This document shows positions 9,284 to 17,345 of a DNA stretch of 25,586 nt, one piece after another. The stretch is from contig NW_003141812.1 in assembly GCF_000003605.2 (NCBI RefSeq), positions 108,660 through 134,245 on the forward strand. Direction: 5' to 3'. A program made the position numbers and the translations under genes. This stretch comes from Saccoglossus kowalevskii (Eukaryota; Hemichordata; Enteropneusta; Harrimaniidae). The notes beneath the pieces were generated by a model that saw nothing but the letters and a program-made list of their open reading frames with translations, had not been told where the DNA came from and ran no database searches. The stretch's first letter is position 1, and each line of letters starts with the position of its first letter.

Positions 9284-9298
9284 AGCGCCCCCTAGAAG
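9284..9298 (-). promoter_or_regulatory. CTCF-like motif
   Basis: On the minus strand CTTCTAGGGGGCGCT contains AGGGGGCGCT, identical to the 3' part of the vertebrate CTCF core, with a weaker 5' part. It has the same orientation as the site at 7254, and the two sites flank the palindrome. Function is not shown. Confidence 0.3.
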
Positions 9299-9712
9299 CA
9301 TGGAATAAAAAACTGTTGTTTTTATGTTGTGAGTCATGATTTGTGCTTTTGGAAATGAAGAAAGTTGTAGAAGCTTGTTAGACTTTTATTCAGTGTTTCA
9401 ACTGCCAGCTCATTTCAAATATCTGCTTCTGCCCTTTTAGCTTTTTTTGAACATATTAAACAAATAGAAGACAATCAACAACATCTAATTTTTTTTTGCA
9501 AACATTTTGAAAATCGTTTAGGTATTTTCTTTCAATTTCTTGTTAATTTTGGACAAAATGAACAAAAGGTGATTTTAGTTATAATATATTTCTGTTGTGC
9601 ATTCTGGATAGCTTTGTATCAGTTATTTGAATATGAATGAATTCATCATTTTCAAAATGGCCTACTGGCATAAAATAATCCCCTACTGACACTCAATATT
9701 GCTTTCCTGTAG

Positions 9713-9762
9713 ATGGAGCAGCTTACAAAGCAGGTGTACAGCAGGGTGACAGAATAATTAAG
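9713..9762 (+). CDS. RhoGEF (ARHGEF11/12-like), PDZ domain exon 2
   Basis: A 50-nt exon between acceptor TTGCTTTCCTGTAG and donor ATTAAG|GTATGT. It supplies two bases to finish a split Asn codon, then GAAYKAGVQQGDRIIK, and ends in phase 0. Joined to the previous exon it gives VKENGAAYKAGVQQGDRIIK, which matches the PDZ helix and GDRI-K strand of ARHGEF11/12 (human ARHGEF12 has EDGAAMRAGVQTGDRIIK). The expected continuation, VNGT followed by the helix with the ligand-binding His, was not found in the remaining 15.8 kb. The exon end is partly duplicated 110 bp downstream. Confidence 0.95.
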
Positions 9763-9883
9763 GTATGTCAGATGTATACTTTTACCACCCCCACGCTCAC
9801 CCACCAAGAAAAACCAAACAACTTTGGTGCTCCTATCTGACAATTTTTCCGCAGTGTGACAGAATAATTAATGTATGTCAGAT
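9741..9883 (+). repeat. Direct duplication of exon end and donor, 110-bp period
   Basis: Positions 9741-9773 (exon end plus donor) and 9851-9883 match over 33 bp with two differences. The second copy is preceded by TTTTTCCGCAG, an acceptor-like tract, and keeps a GT after AAT in place of AAG. It could be spliced as an 18-nt, frame-preserving microexon (Cys-Asp-Arg-Ile-Ile-Asn), but more likely it is a decayed tandem duplication. A run of 13 C follows at 9885-9897. Confidence 0.85.
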
Positions 9884-10040
9884 ACCCCCCCCCCCCTCAA
9901 AAAAAATTGTTTTGTCTTGTTTTCATCCCTGTTCAGTGACTTCAAAATGTGTTTTTTACCTTTTGAATCTCGGAGATCTCTACAAAAACTTCCTAATTAG
10001 GGTGGTCAGAATATCTCGTTAGTCATGCTACTGTATTCAT

Positions 10041-10488
10041 ATGTTAAGGGTTTGCTTTACCAGAACCAAAAAAGCATTCACTCTCGACTCATTTTTTAGT
10101 TCATATGCACTATTATGTTGCTGTTACATTTGTTTACCAGTGTCTAGGTGTTATTAATTAATTGCTGAAATGTCTGAAAACACAGATTGTATGTCTACCT
10201 TTTATTCAAGTTTATTGAAAATTATTAGTCCCTGTTCGGACGTAGTCCGAAAACGGGGACTTATGTTAAGGGTTTTGCTTTACCAGAACCAAACAAGCAT
10301 TCACTCTCCACTCATTTTTTAGTTCATATGCACTATTATGTTGCTGTTACATTTGTTTACCAGTGTCTAGGTGTTAATTGCTGAAATGTCTGAAAACACA
10401 GATTGTATGTCTACCTTTTATTCAAGTTTATTGAAAATTATTACTGGTAGTCCCTGTTCGAACGCAGTCCGAAAACGGGGACTTATGT
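10041..10488. repeat. Tandem duplication, ~222-bp unit, with terminal hairpin
   Basis: Two copies start with ATGTTAAGGGTTTTGC-like sequence at 10041 and 10263. Copy 1 has about 7 extra bases in its ATTAATTAATT run. Each ends in an imperfect hairpin of about 33 nt (10229-10261 and 10451-10483). In copy 1 the inner stem is TTCGGAC-GTA-GTCCGAA, and the outer bases are GTCCC and GGGGAC. Copy 2 has changes in the stem (TTCGAACGC). Confidence 0.9.
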
Positions 10489-11416
10489 TTTGACCTCTGT
10501 GTGTCTGTCCTTTCGTCTGTGTGTGCGTCTAGACCTGTATATTAGAAATGCCTGGACCAATCACAATCAACTTCACACATACATCATACATGATATTATA
10601 CATATGCACACCAATTTGTTTCAAGATGGCCGAATGGCGGCCATTTTTGTGCTAAAAATCATCAAAATCAAGCATTTTTCGATTGTTTACAGATGGATTT
10701 TGTTCAAACCTTGTATATACGTTACACATTATAGGACCTTGATNNNNNNNNNNNNNNNNNNNNNNNNNNNNNNNNNNNNNNNNNNNNNNNNNNTTTTTGT
10801 GCTAAAAAATCATAAAAGTCAAGCATTTCTCGGCTGTTAACAGATGGATTTTGTTCAAACTTGATATATACATTAGACATTATGGGATCTTGATGCAAAT
10901 TATTTGTTTTTCAGATCAGATTCAAAATTGCTGTCTGGCGGCCATTTTGTTTTAATGAATGGGTTTCCAGGCCCATATGTCTGACTTGTTTTGACTGATT
11001 ATGTTCAAATTTTTAATATTCATTATACATCATGTCATAGATATACAGATATATTGGTTTGATGATCCTATTCAAAATGGCTGAATGGTGGCCATTTTTG
11101 TACTAAAAAATCATCAAATATCAAGCATTTCTGGCATTTATGGATGGATTTATTTCCAAGATTTATGTAGCATTTTAATTCGTATTTGGCACATACATCA
11201 TACATGTCGGTTTGTTTCATAATCAGATCAAAGATGGCCGAGTAACAGCTGTTTTTATTTTTGGCCATATTACTACTACACAGAACATGTGTTTTGATGT
11301 AATTAAACAATTTGTTGTATATGCCATTTGGGACTCAAGTTTCAAGGACATGCTTGCAACAACCCTGCTTTAATATGACTAGCACAAAGAGAACTTTCAA
11401 AAATTCAACAGGGACT
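10449..11416. mobile_element. Non-autonomous transposon-like element, AGTCCCTGTT ends
   Basis: The left end AGTCCCTGTTCGAA (10449) has an inverted counterpart TTCAACAGGGACT at 11404-11416. No clear target duplication is seen. The interior is a degenerate tandem repeat with units near 10620, 10925, 11070 and 11228. Each unit is built around a palindromic core such as GATGGCCGAATGGCGGCCAT, followed by TTTTTGTGCTAAAAAATCAT and AATCAAGCATTT. An assembly gap interrupts it. There is no coding capacity. The copy at 10227 may be a second left end from the 222-bp duplication. Confidence 0.55.
10744..10793. other. Assembly gap (50 N)
   Basis: Fifty N lie inside the degenerate tandem repeat. The sequence on the two sides is from similar repeat units (TTTTTGTGCTAAAAA-like), so the gap is probably a collapsed or unresolved repeat and its true length is unknown. 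Confidence 0.99.
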
Positions 11417-11545
11417 GTGTCATTTTCAATGACTTGTTTATTTAATTTTGCTATATTGCTGATAAGTGTGAGTTCGTGATTTAAATCCTTGTGATTATGT
11501 AAAATTACAATGGAACTTATTGTTTAACTTGCAAATCCAAAAGTA

Positions 11546-11600
11546 TAAAACCCAGTGAATATGCTCAAAATATCAAAACAGTGAAATTGAAATACCAAAG
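11546..11600 (-). mobile_element. MITE fragment (CACTGGGTTTTA type)
   Basis: AAAACCCAGTGAATATGC followed by ACAGTGAAATTGAAAT matches the reverse complement of the 17066-17273 element interior. No ends are visible, so this is a decayed fragment. Confidence 0.45.
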
Positions 11601-12639
11601 AAAATAAATGCTTTAATTACAACTTTCTCAAATAAAGTTATAAAGTTTATTTGGATAGTTTTAAATGCTTTTTACGAAAAACACCCCTTTTAACCATGAA
11701 TGATTATAAATACTATTGCTGTATGGAAAAACAAGATTGAACAAATAATTTTAAAATAAACGATTTTTTACATTGAAGGATTAAATTTTAGTATATTTAT
11801 AAGAATGGCAGATTATTGTTTTTAATATTTTCACATCAATTTGTTCGTCTGTTATCACACTCCATAAGTTGTCGCCCTGGTACTTATTAATGACATTGAC
11901 AAATACGTTGATCGCCGCTAGCTTGCTGTTTTTTGAGTTGTGTAGTCCCTTGTCTAGAGTTGAATGCTAAACCACCCTACCCTGGGCAAGGGTCACACAA
12001 ACTCAAGGTCTCAAGATTCTTGTAGTTGACTGGTTCTAGTTGATGCCGGGATAGCGCATTAAATTACCATAATGCAATTATGATAGTGAGATGGTCATAC
12101 ACTCCTGTCACATAGTTCCAAACATGAAATATGGTTTCTATGCCACATAACTCACTCCAGGCAAAATATCTGATCTGAAAATAGAAATTCTGACAAATTG
12201 ACGACTTTTTTTAGAAACTGCTGTTAAATAATCAATTGTTAACTATGTATAATTATTAATATTTTTCTTACAAGATTTTTAAAATGTAATTCATACCACA
12301 CAATAATGAAAAGTACATTACAAATGACATACTCTGTACGGCAGCTCTCATCCTTCAACTTACGATTTAACTTATATACTTCATTAAACTTTGAGTGCCT
12401 GATATTTTTCCTGGCCCAAAATTCAGTGCAAATATTTACACATTTTGTCAAATTTTGTCACTATTTTGGGCCATACAGACAGTTTCAGATATTGCTTTTA
12501 TTTTTTTGATCAAATGGTCACATGTGGGTAGAAGCAGACCAAATAATTTTGTAGATGGTGCCAAAAGTTGACAATGGCTCCCAAAGTCTGGACAGGCTAG
12601 CTGTTCACATCGTTTAGCATCTTATTAAATGTGCAAGGG
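11601..12639. other. Intron, nothing recognised
   Basis: AT-rich sequence without splice-bounded open frames or recognised repeats. The opposite-strand frames over 12239-12509 overlap and show no family features. Confidence 0.5.
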
Positions 12640-12705
12640 AGTGTGTGGCTCAGAGACTTAGGTCATTCACCTCAACTGAGAGTGTTGTTCTAGAGGAAAT
12701 CCTTT
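12640..12705 (+). mobile_element. Degenerate tRNA-derived SINE head
   Basis: TGTGGCTCAGAGACTTAGG resembles a tRNA A box. It is followed about 35 bp later by TTGTTCTAGAGGAAATCC, a decayed B box (GGTTCNANNCC type). The order and spacing are tRNA-like, but the bases needed for a functional tRNA are missing. This is a weak pattern call. Confidence 0.35.
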
Positions 12706-12731
12706 AACTTAAGGCACCATTCAAAAAATAT

Positions 12732-12911
12732 GTAATTAATTTTCGCTGAATATAGTTTTTGGGTGTTTTGTATGGAATTTATATTCACTGATTTTTGACA
12801 AGTTGAATGTAAAGGAAACAAGTTATATTTGCTGGATTTTATTTTCAATGACTCATTCCTTCAGCGAAAATAGCGAAAGTTAATTCCAAACGAAAATAAA
12901 GTATTCTACAG
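12732..12911. mobile_element. MITE (copy 5), 5'-truncated
   Basis: Matches the 6152-6360 element from AATTAATTTTCGCTGAA to the right end AAGTATTCTACAG, followed by TA. The left end CTGTAGAATA is missing, so about 30 bp are lost. Confidence 0.85.
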
Positions 12912-12913
12912 TA

Positions 12914-14490
12914 GTTCTTCCACATGAAATGTTGTGATAATTTCCAGCACTTGTGTTAACAAATTAGAAGTAATGCCACATTTTGTCTGTTTGGTTCAAA
13001 ATTAAAATTTAATTATTAGAGTGAAAATTACTGAAAAGGTGATCAGATTTGAGTGTGAAAGAAATAAAGAATGAAATACTGAATGATATCTTTATAACCT
13101 TTATAGCATTGATATTAAACAATAAAATGTTAACCCGAGAAAAACGCCTTTTAGTTTGAAAAGAATCCCTCAGAGATACTACCTGTCATACCTGCAAATA
13201 ATAGTTTAGCCCTCCCCCAACAAGGATGTATCTCTAGATATGTTGTTCCGACATGAAACCAGCGCAATACATACAGTGGTCTTTAGTGGTTGTGGTAGCT
13301 AACTGATTCTACAGAGAGGAAGGATTTTCTCTTATCCTAAGCTCCATCAAAATTGTGAAGTGTTAATTTAATTTACACTGAGCTGTAATTGTTCATTCTA
13401 ACACGTAAGTACAGACACTTGTATATTGAATTAATCCACAAAACTACCAGCACTATATACCATATGCTAGCACCCACCCATATTTTTGCAGATGACACTT
13501 AAATTTCCATTAATTACTATAGTTCTAACAAACAGATCAGGCTGTTCTGTTGCACTGCACTGAAATGGTCCACCGAACACTATCTTCTGTGTTGATTCAC
13601 AAAGTACCAGTATTATTGATCTGTCACCGATACCTGTTGCTTTCAGAGCTGTCTTCCGTGTATTTATAGCTATGGAGTTATTAGCATATTAATTTCTCAC
13701 ACCTCTATGTAGTTCTAATAACCTGTGAATCAAACGTAAACCAGATTCTCCCGTAAACTCAGTCTTCAACGCTTCACATCCCCCCTGTTATTAATGGTAC
13801 TAGTATCCAAAGTGGTGCATAAATTGTATATTATAGCTGACCTTCCGCTGTCCTTTTACATTGGGTGTGTTGCCGCTTATATAGACAAATAGCCTTGACT
13901 TGTTTCTATCTCGCTCCAACGACATGCTTCTTCTTTAACAGTAAAAATAGGATGACAATTCTTTTGTCTGCAATCAAATTGTAATTAAACAAAAGGCCAA
14001 ACTATTTATATACCCCATCTATTTATATAAGCTCAGTTATATTGTTGTAAATTAAATTTATCATATGTTTGATCACTTTTATGCATTGTAAATGCATGTT
14101 CAGCAGCCGCTGACATGATTTGCGCCAATATTTTTCGGTATTTTTTGTAATTTCTTTTTTAAATATGAATCAACTGTTTTGAGTTTGAGCAAGATTTGAA
14201 AAAAAAAGATAAATAATGGTGCAGGTTTAGGCTGTGAAAGGTGATAAACAGATGACGTGGGCTTTAAAGATGAATAAATTTTAATTTTTTTTTTATTTTA
14301 ATTTTTAAATTATTAAGCAATCCGCATTTTTAATCAGTAATGTAAATAAAATAAAATAATTTTTTTCCCCCTCTTGAGTTCAGTTTCATGGAGGGCTCGA
14401 AATTAACACAATTTCTTGATGCTACCAGTTTTAAAACGCTATTACTCATTTTGACCATAGACTCACCTCTGCATTTACATAAGTATGTAC
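12914..14490. other. Intron, nothing recognised
   Basis: No exon with both splice sites and no known repeat was found. At 13787 a VINGT-like translation occurs, but it has no acceptor and soon meets a stop. The 14200-14370 stretch is extremely AT-rich. Confidence 0.5.
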
Positions 14491-14492
14491 TA

Positions 14493-14672
14493 CCGTAAAA
14501 TCTGTATTAGAAGCCACATCCATAATAGAAGCTGCACCCATTCTTTTTGAACAATTGAGATCCAAAAGTTCACAATTTCTCATACGTGTAGATGCTTTAA
14601 TAGAAGCCGCATCCTCTCGGTTGCTCTGTACCACTTCAATAGAAGCCGCAGCTTTTAATACAGATTTTACAG
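14493..14672. mobile_element. MITE, second family, TA-flanked (180 bp)
   Basis: Ends CCGTAAAATCTGTATTAGAA and its inverted partner AATACAGATTTTACAG form terminal inverted repeats of over 20 bp with TA on both sides. Inside, four copies of a TAGAAGCYGCAYC-like motif (near 14508, 14525, 14599 and 14638) repeat in one direction. On the minus strand these give repeated Ala-Ala-Ser-Ile peptides, which explains the long minus-strand frame at 14446-14763; that frame is not a gene. Confidence 0.88.
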
Positions 14673-15118
14673 TACTATTAGAGCAAATACGGTACCTGTA
14701 GTTTATATGGTACCCAACCACTGCCACAATGGCAATTAAACAGAGCAAATAAAGAAAACACAATGAAAGAAATCAATCAAGTGGTTTCTGTCATTGGTTT
14801 TCTCTCATGATATACAATCTACCAAGTCCACTTTAACCCTCTGAGCACCACAGTTAACCTTTGTCCCCTTTAGGTAAATAAAACGGCATAATTTTTTTTC
14901 TATATATTTCCAAAATTTGGATCATGAGCTGTAGCAAACGAGAAGATAACAAAGCAGTTATAGACAATAACATAAACCATTTGCTGAATCAAAATTTGGG
15001 CTGGAAAAATTGTAGCACTCAACAGGTTACTAAGAAGGGTCAAAAGAAAAGGAAATTGTTTTTGGTCCATTTGTTTTCACACAATGAGGCTTTTTATTAT
15101 TATTAAAAATTTAATAAA

Positions 15119-15235
15119 TAAAATCTGTATTAAAAGCTGCGGCTTCTATTAAAATGGTACAATGTAACCGAGGGGATGCAGCTTTTATTAGAGCATCTAC
15201 ACATATGAGAAATGGTGAATTTTTTGGGGCTCAAC
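15119..15235. mobile_element. Truncated copy of the second MITE family, inverted
   Basis: TAAAATCTGTATTAAAAGCT onward matches the reverse complement of 14493-14672 as far as the TTGGGGCTCAA near 15225. The far end is missing and the copy abuts the duplicated segment at 15236. Confidence 0.8.
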
Positions 15236-15500
15236 TGGTTCAGATGAGAACTGTGGATGCCTTGTAATGTTTTGAGGGAACCCTCGTGGTTTAAGTGATT
15301 ACCGTTCCAAGCAATTGAAATGTGGGTTTCATAGTTTGGCTTTCGGCTTGCAAGTAGGTCTCATGATCTTGTGCACTTTCAGTTGAAGTTGGTTTTCATT
15401 CAAATTGACTCTTACAATGATTTTATAGTGCTTGGATATTTTTATTGGGGGAATTTGGTGACAAACTTCCCCTCGTTTCTAGGTTTCACTGTAATTAACT
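15236..15500 (+). repeat. 265-bp duplicated segment, copy without insertion
   Basis: It matches 16871-17345 over its full length, apart from the insertion there, with only a handful of substitutions seen by eye. It starts TGGTTCAGATGAGAACTGTG and ends near GTAATTAACT. Part of it (GTGGTTTAAGTGATTACC and, about 25 bp further, GTGGGTTTCATAG) vaguely recalls tRNA A and B boxes, so a SINE origin is possible. Here the insertion point reads TTTTATAGTGCTTGG, the empty site. Confidence 0.92.
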
Positions 15501-16870
15501 TCTCTTGATACCACAAACATTTCCAATAATGAGAATTCAACGTTTCACAGTAATATGCTCGATAGCGCACAATTTGAATTCAAATCAAAAATTGAATGTG
15601 ATGCATCTCTTTATAAGGGTAGGTTTGTTTTTCACCGCATCATAGAACAACCGACTCTTACAACATCTGACATACTACTTTTGAATTCAATTCCCACCTA
15701 TGACCTGTATGCAAAATATAACCCTTTTTGGCATGGTGTTTTCTGCTCAGCTAGCGATGAAATCCCAGAACACAATTTCTCAATTTTGTTTCTACTATGT
15801 CAGATAGTGTTTAAAAGCTGTTTGTGCTAAGATACGAGGAAAAATCTCACAGAGCATAGAAGTTCATGAAATTTTAATTCAGCTTGTAATATTGTTGATG
15901 TGCTCTATTGTAGAATTTGTTTTCAAAACCTTCTCCATCCTCTCTAAATTCTTGTGCTGTGTACATCGTGCTTTAACTATAGAAACCACTGTTAAATTAG
16001 AAGTTTTCTTATCGGATTACTAATCAGAACAAGTACATTTAATGGATTAGCATGTCAGTAGTAAATAAAGCAACTTGCAAAATCTCTGCAGCACTGACAA
16101 TGGTGTCCCACAATGCAATTGGCAAGCTCAAGTTATTTCAAACCATACTGTTCGTCTTCTGTTCTCAAATTTTGCTGGGAGAAATTATGGTGTTCAAAGG
16201 TTTGAAGATCAACATACATCCAAGTAACCCATGTCAAGGAAAACATTTTAGTAGATTTTTAAATTCTGATATACCAGCATATCATGATCAGATTGTTGTG
16301 TTGTTGGGTGTATTGTGTTTACTGAAGTATCAGTAAATTCCTACAGCTTAAAATGCATCGTAAATCTCATATTTGAACTATTAGTAGCGTTTATGATCAA
16401 CAGTTTATTTCGGTATACTAACTTAACTACAGTCAGGCTAGACTAGATGCCGACTATTATCACATGACTTTGAAAAATCCACGAATAATAAACTAGTCAA
16501 TCAGTCTGGAGGGTTGTGAGTAGACCTTATGTAAGGATAAGTCCATGCATGGTAGTTCCCATGGTAATGTTATGAAGTCACTGAGACAGCCAATCAGTGA
16601 TGAGTTCTGTGTCATCTAAATTTTTCACATAACCATTCACCAGACCGTTCTTGAGTGCACTGGATTCCAGGCTAGCTCTGCAGATCAAGCAATTGAACTT
16701 GTAGTTACTGTGTAATATGATGTACAACTTGAACAATATATTTTATGAAAACAAGTTGATTTATTACCCCATACGCAGTGGTCCAATGTTACCCATAATG
16801 CATTGTGTTTACCTGGGAACCAGATTCTACTTCCTCTTTTGAACTCGTATTGTGTACAGTGTATGCAAGT
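15501..16870. other. Intron, nothing recognised
   Basis: Two open frames of about 90 codons (15555-15830 and 16052-16336, +) start with ATG but show no family features, no suitable splice sites and no link to the RhoGEF frame; I treat them as chance. A ZNF143-like site lies at 16790. Confidence 0.5.
16790..16807 (+). promoter_or_regulatory. Solitary ZNF143/STAF-like site
   Basis: TACCCATAATGCATTGTG fits the STAF consensus at 17 of 18 positions and shares CCCATAATGCATTG with the 1470-2300 array, but has different flanks. It may be an independent site or a dispersed relic of the array unit. Confidence 0.35.
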
Positions 16871-17345
16871 TGGTTCAGATGAGAACTGTGGATGCCTTGT
16901 AATGTTTTGAGGGAACCCTCGTGGTTTAAGTGATTACCGTTCCAAGCAATTGAAATGTGGGTTTCATAGTTTGGCTTTCGGCTCGCAAGTAGGTCTCATG
17001 ATCTTGTGCACTTTCAGTTGAAGTTGGTTTTCATTCAAATTGACTCTTACAATGACTTTATAGTACTGTAAAATGACTAATTTTCACTGGGTTTAAATTT
17101 CACTGATTTACCATTTCAGGCATATTCAGTGGGTTTTAAATTCACAGTTTCGTCATTTAGATAATGTGTTCTATGATAAATTTTACATATTCACTGGGTT
17201 TTAATTTAGCGCATTTTTCCAGTCAGCGAAATAAGCTAAATTAAAACCCAGTGAATGATTACCCCCTTTATAGTACTTGGATATTTTTATTGGGGGCATT
17301 TGGTGACAAACTTCCCTTCGTTTCTAGGTTTCACTGTTATTAACT
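16871..17345 (+). repeat. 265-bp duplicated segment, copy with MITE insertion
   Basis: The second copy of the 15236-15500 segment is 475 bp because 210 bp are added at 17064-17275. The remaining sequence is nearly identical to the first copy (for example CTCGCAAG against CTTGCAAG, and CCCTTCG against CCCCTCG). Confidence 0.92.
17066..17273. mobile_element. MITE, third variant (CACTGGGTTTTA type), 208 bp
   Basis: Starts CTGTAAAATGACTAATTTTC and ends near CCCAGTGAATGATTACCCCC followed by TTTATAG, with TA on both sides. The interior repeats TTCACTGGGTTTAAATTTCA in both orientations. The ends match the CTGTAAAAT group and the length is close to the 207/209-bp copies. Alternatively the shared 12-mer CTTTATAGTACT on both sides is a target duplication around a 198-bp insert. 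Comparison with 15236-15500 proves a net 210-bp insertion. Confidence 0.9.

Larger units (their letters stand above)
7086..9712 (+). other. Intron containing a 1.44-kb palindrome
   Basis: A phase-1 intron of 2,627 bp, from GTGAGT to GCTTTCCTGTAG. Over half of it is the inverted-repeat structure at 7549-8984. The remainder (7086-7548 and 8985-9712) holds AT-rich sequence and two CTCF-like sites but no exon I can support. Confidence 0.85.

Noticed and set aside
13787-13821. VINGT-like translation as the missing PDZ exon
   Set aside because: No acceptor directly precedes it, the following residues do not match the PDZ helix and a stop follows within seven codons.
14446-14763. Minus-strand 105-codon frame with repeated AASI motifs
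   Set aside because: The motifs come from direct repeats inside a TA-flanked MITE (14493-14672).
15555-16336. Two + strand frames of 91 and 94 codons
   Set aside because: No family similarity, no splice context and no Kozak or codon signal that I could see. They are compatible with chance in a long intron.
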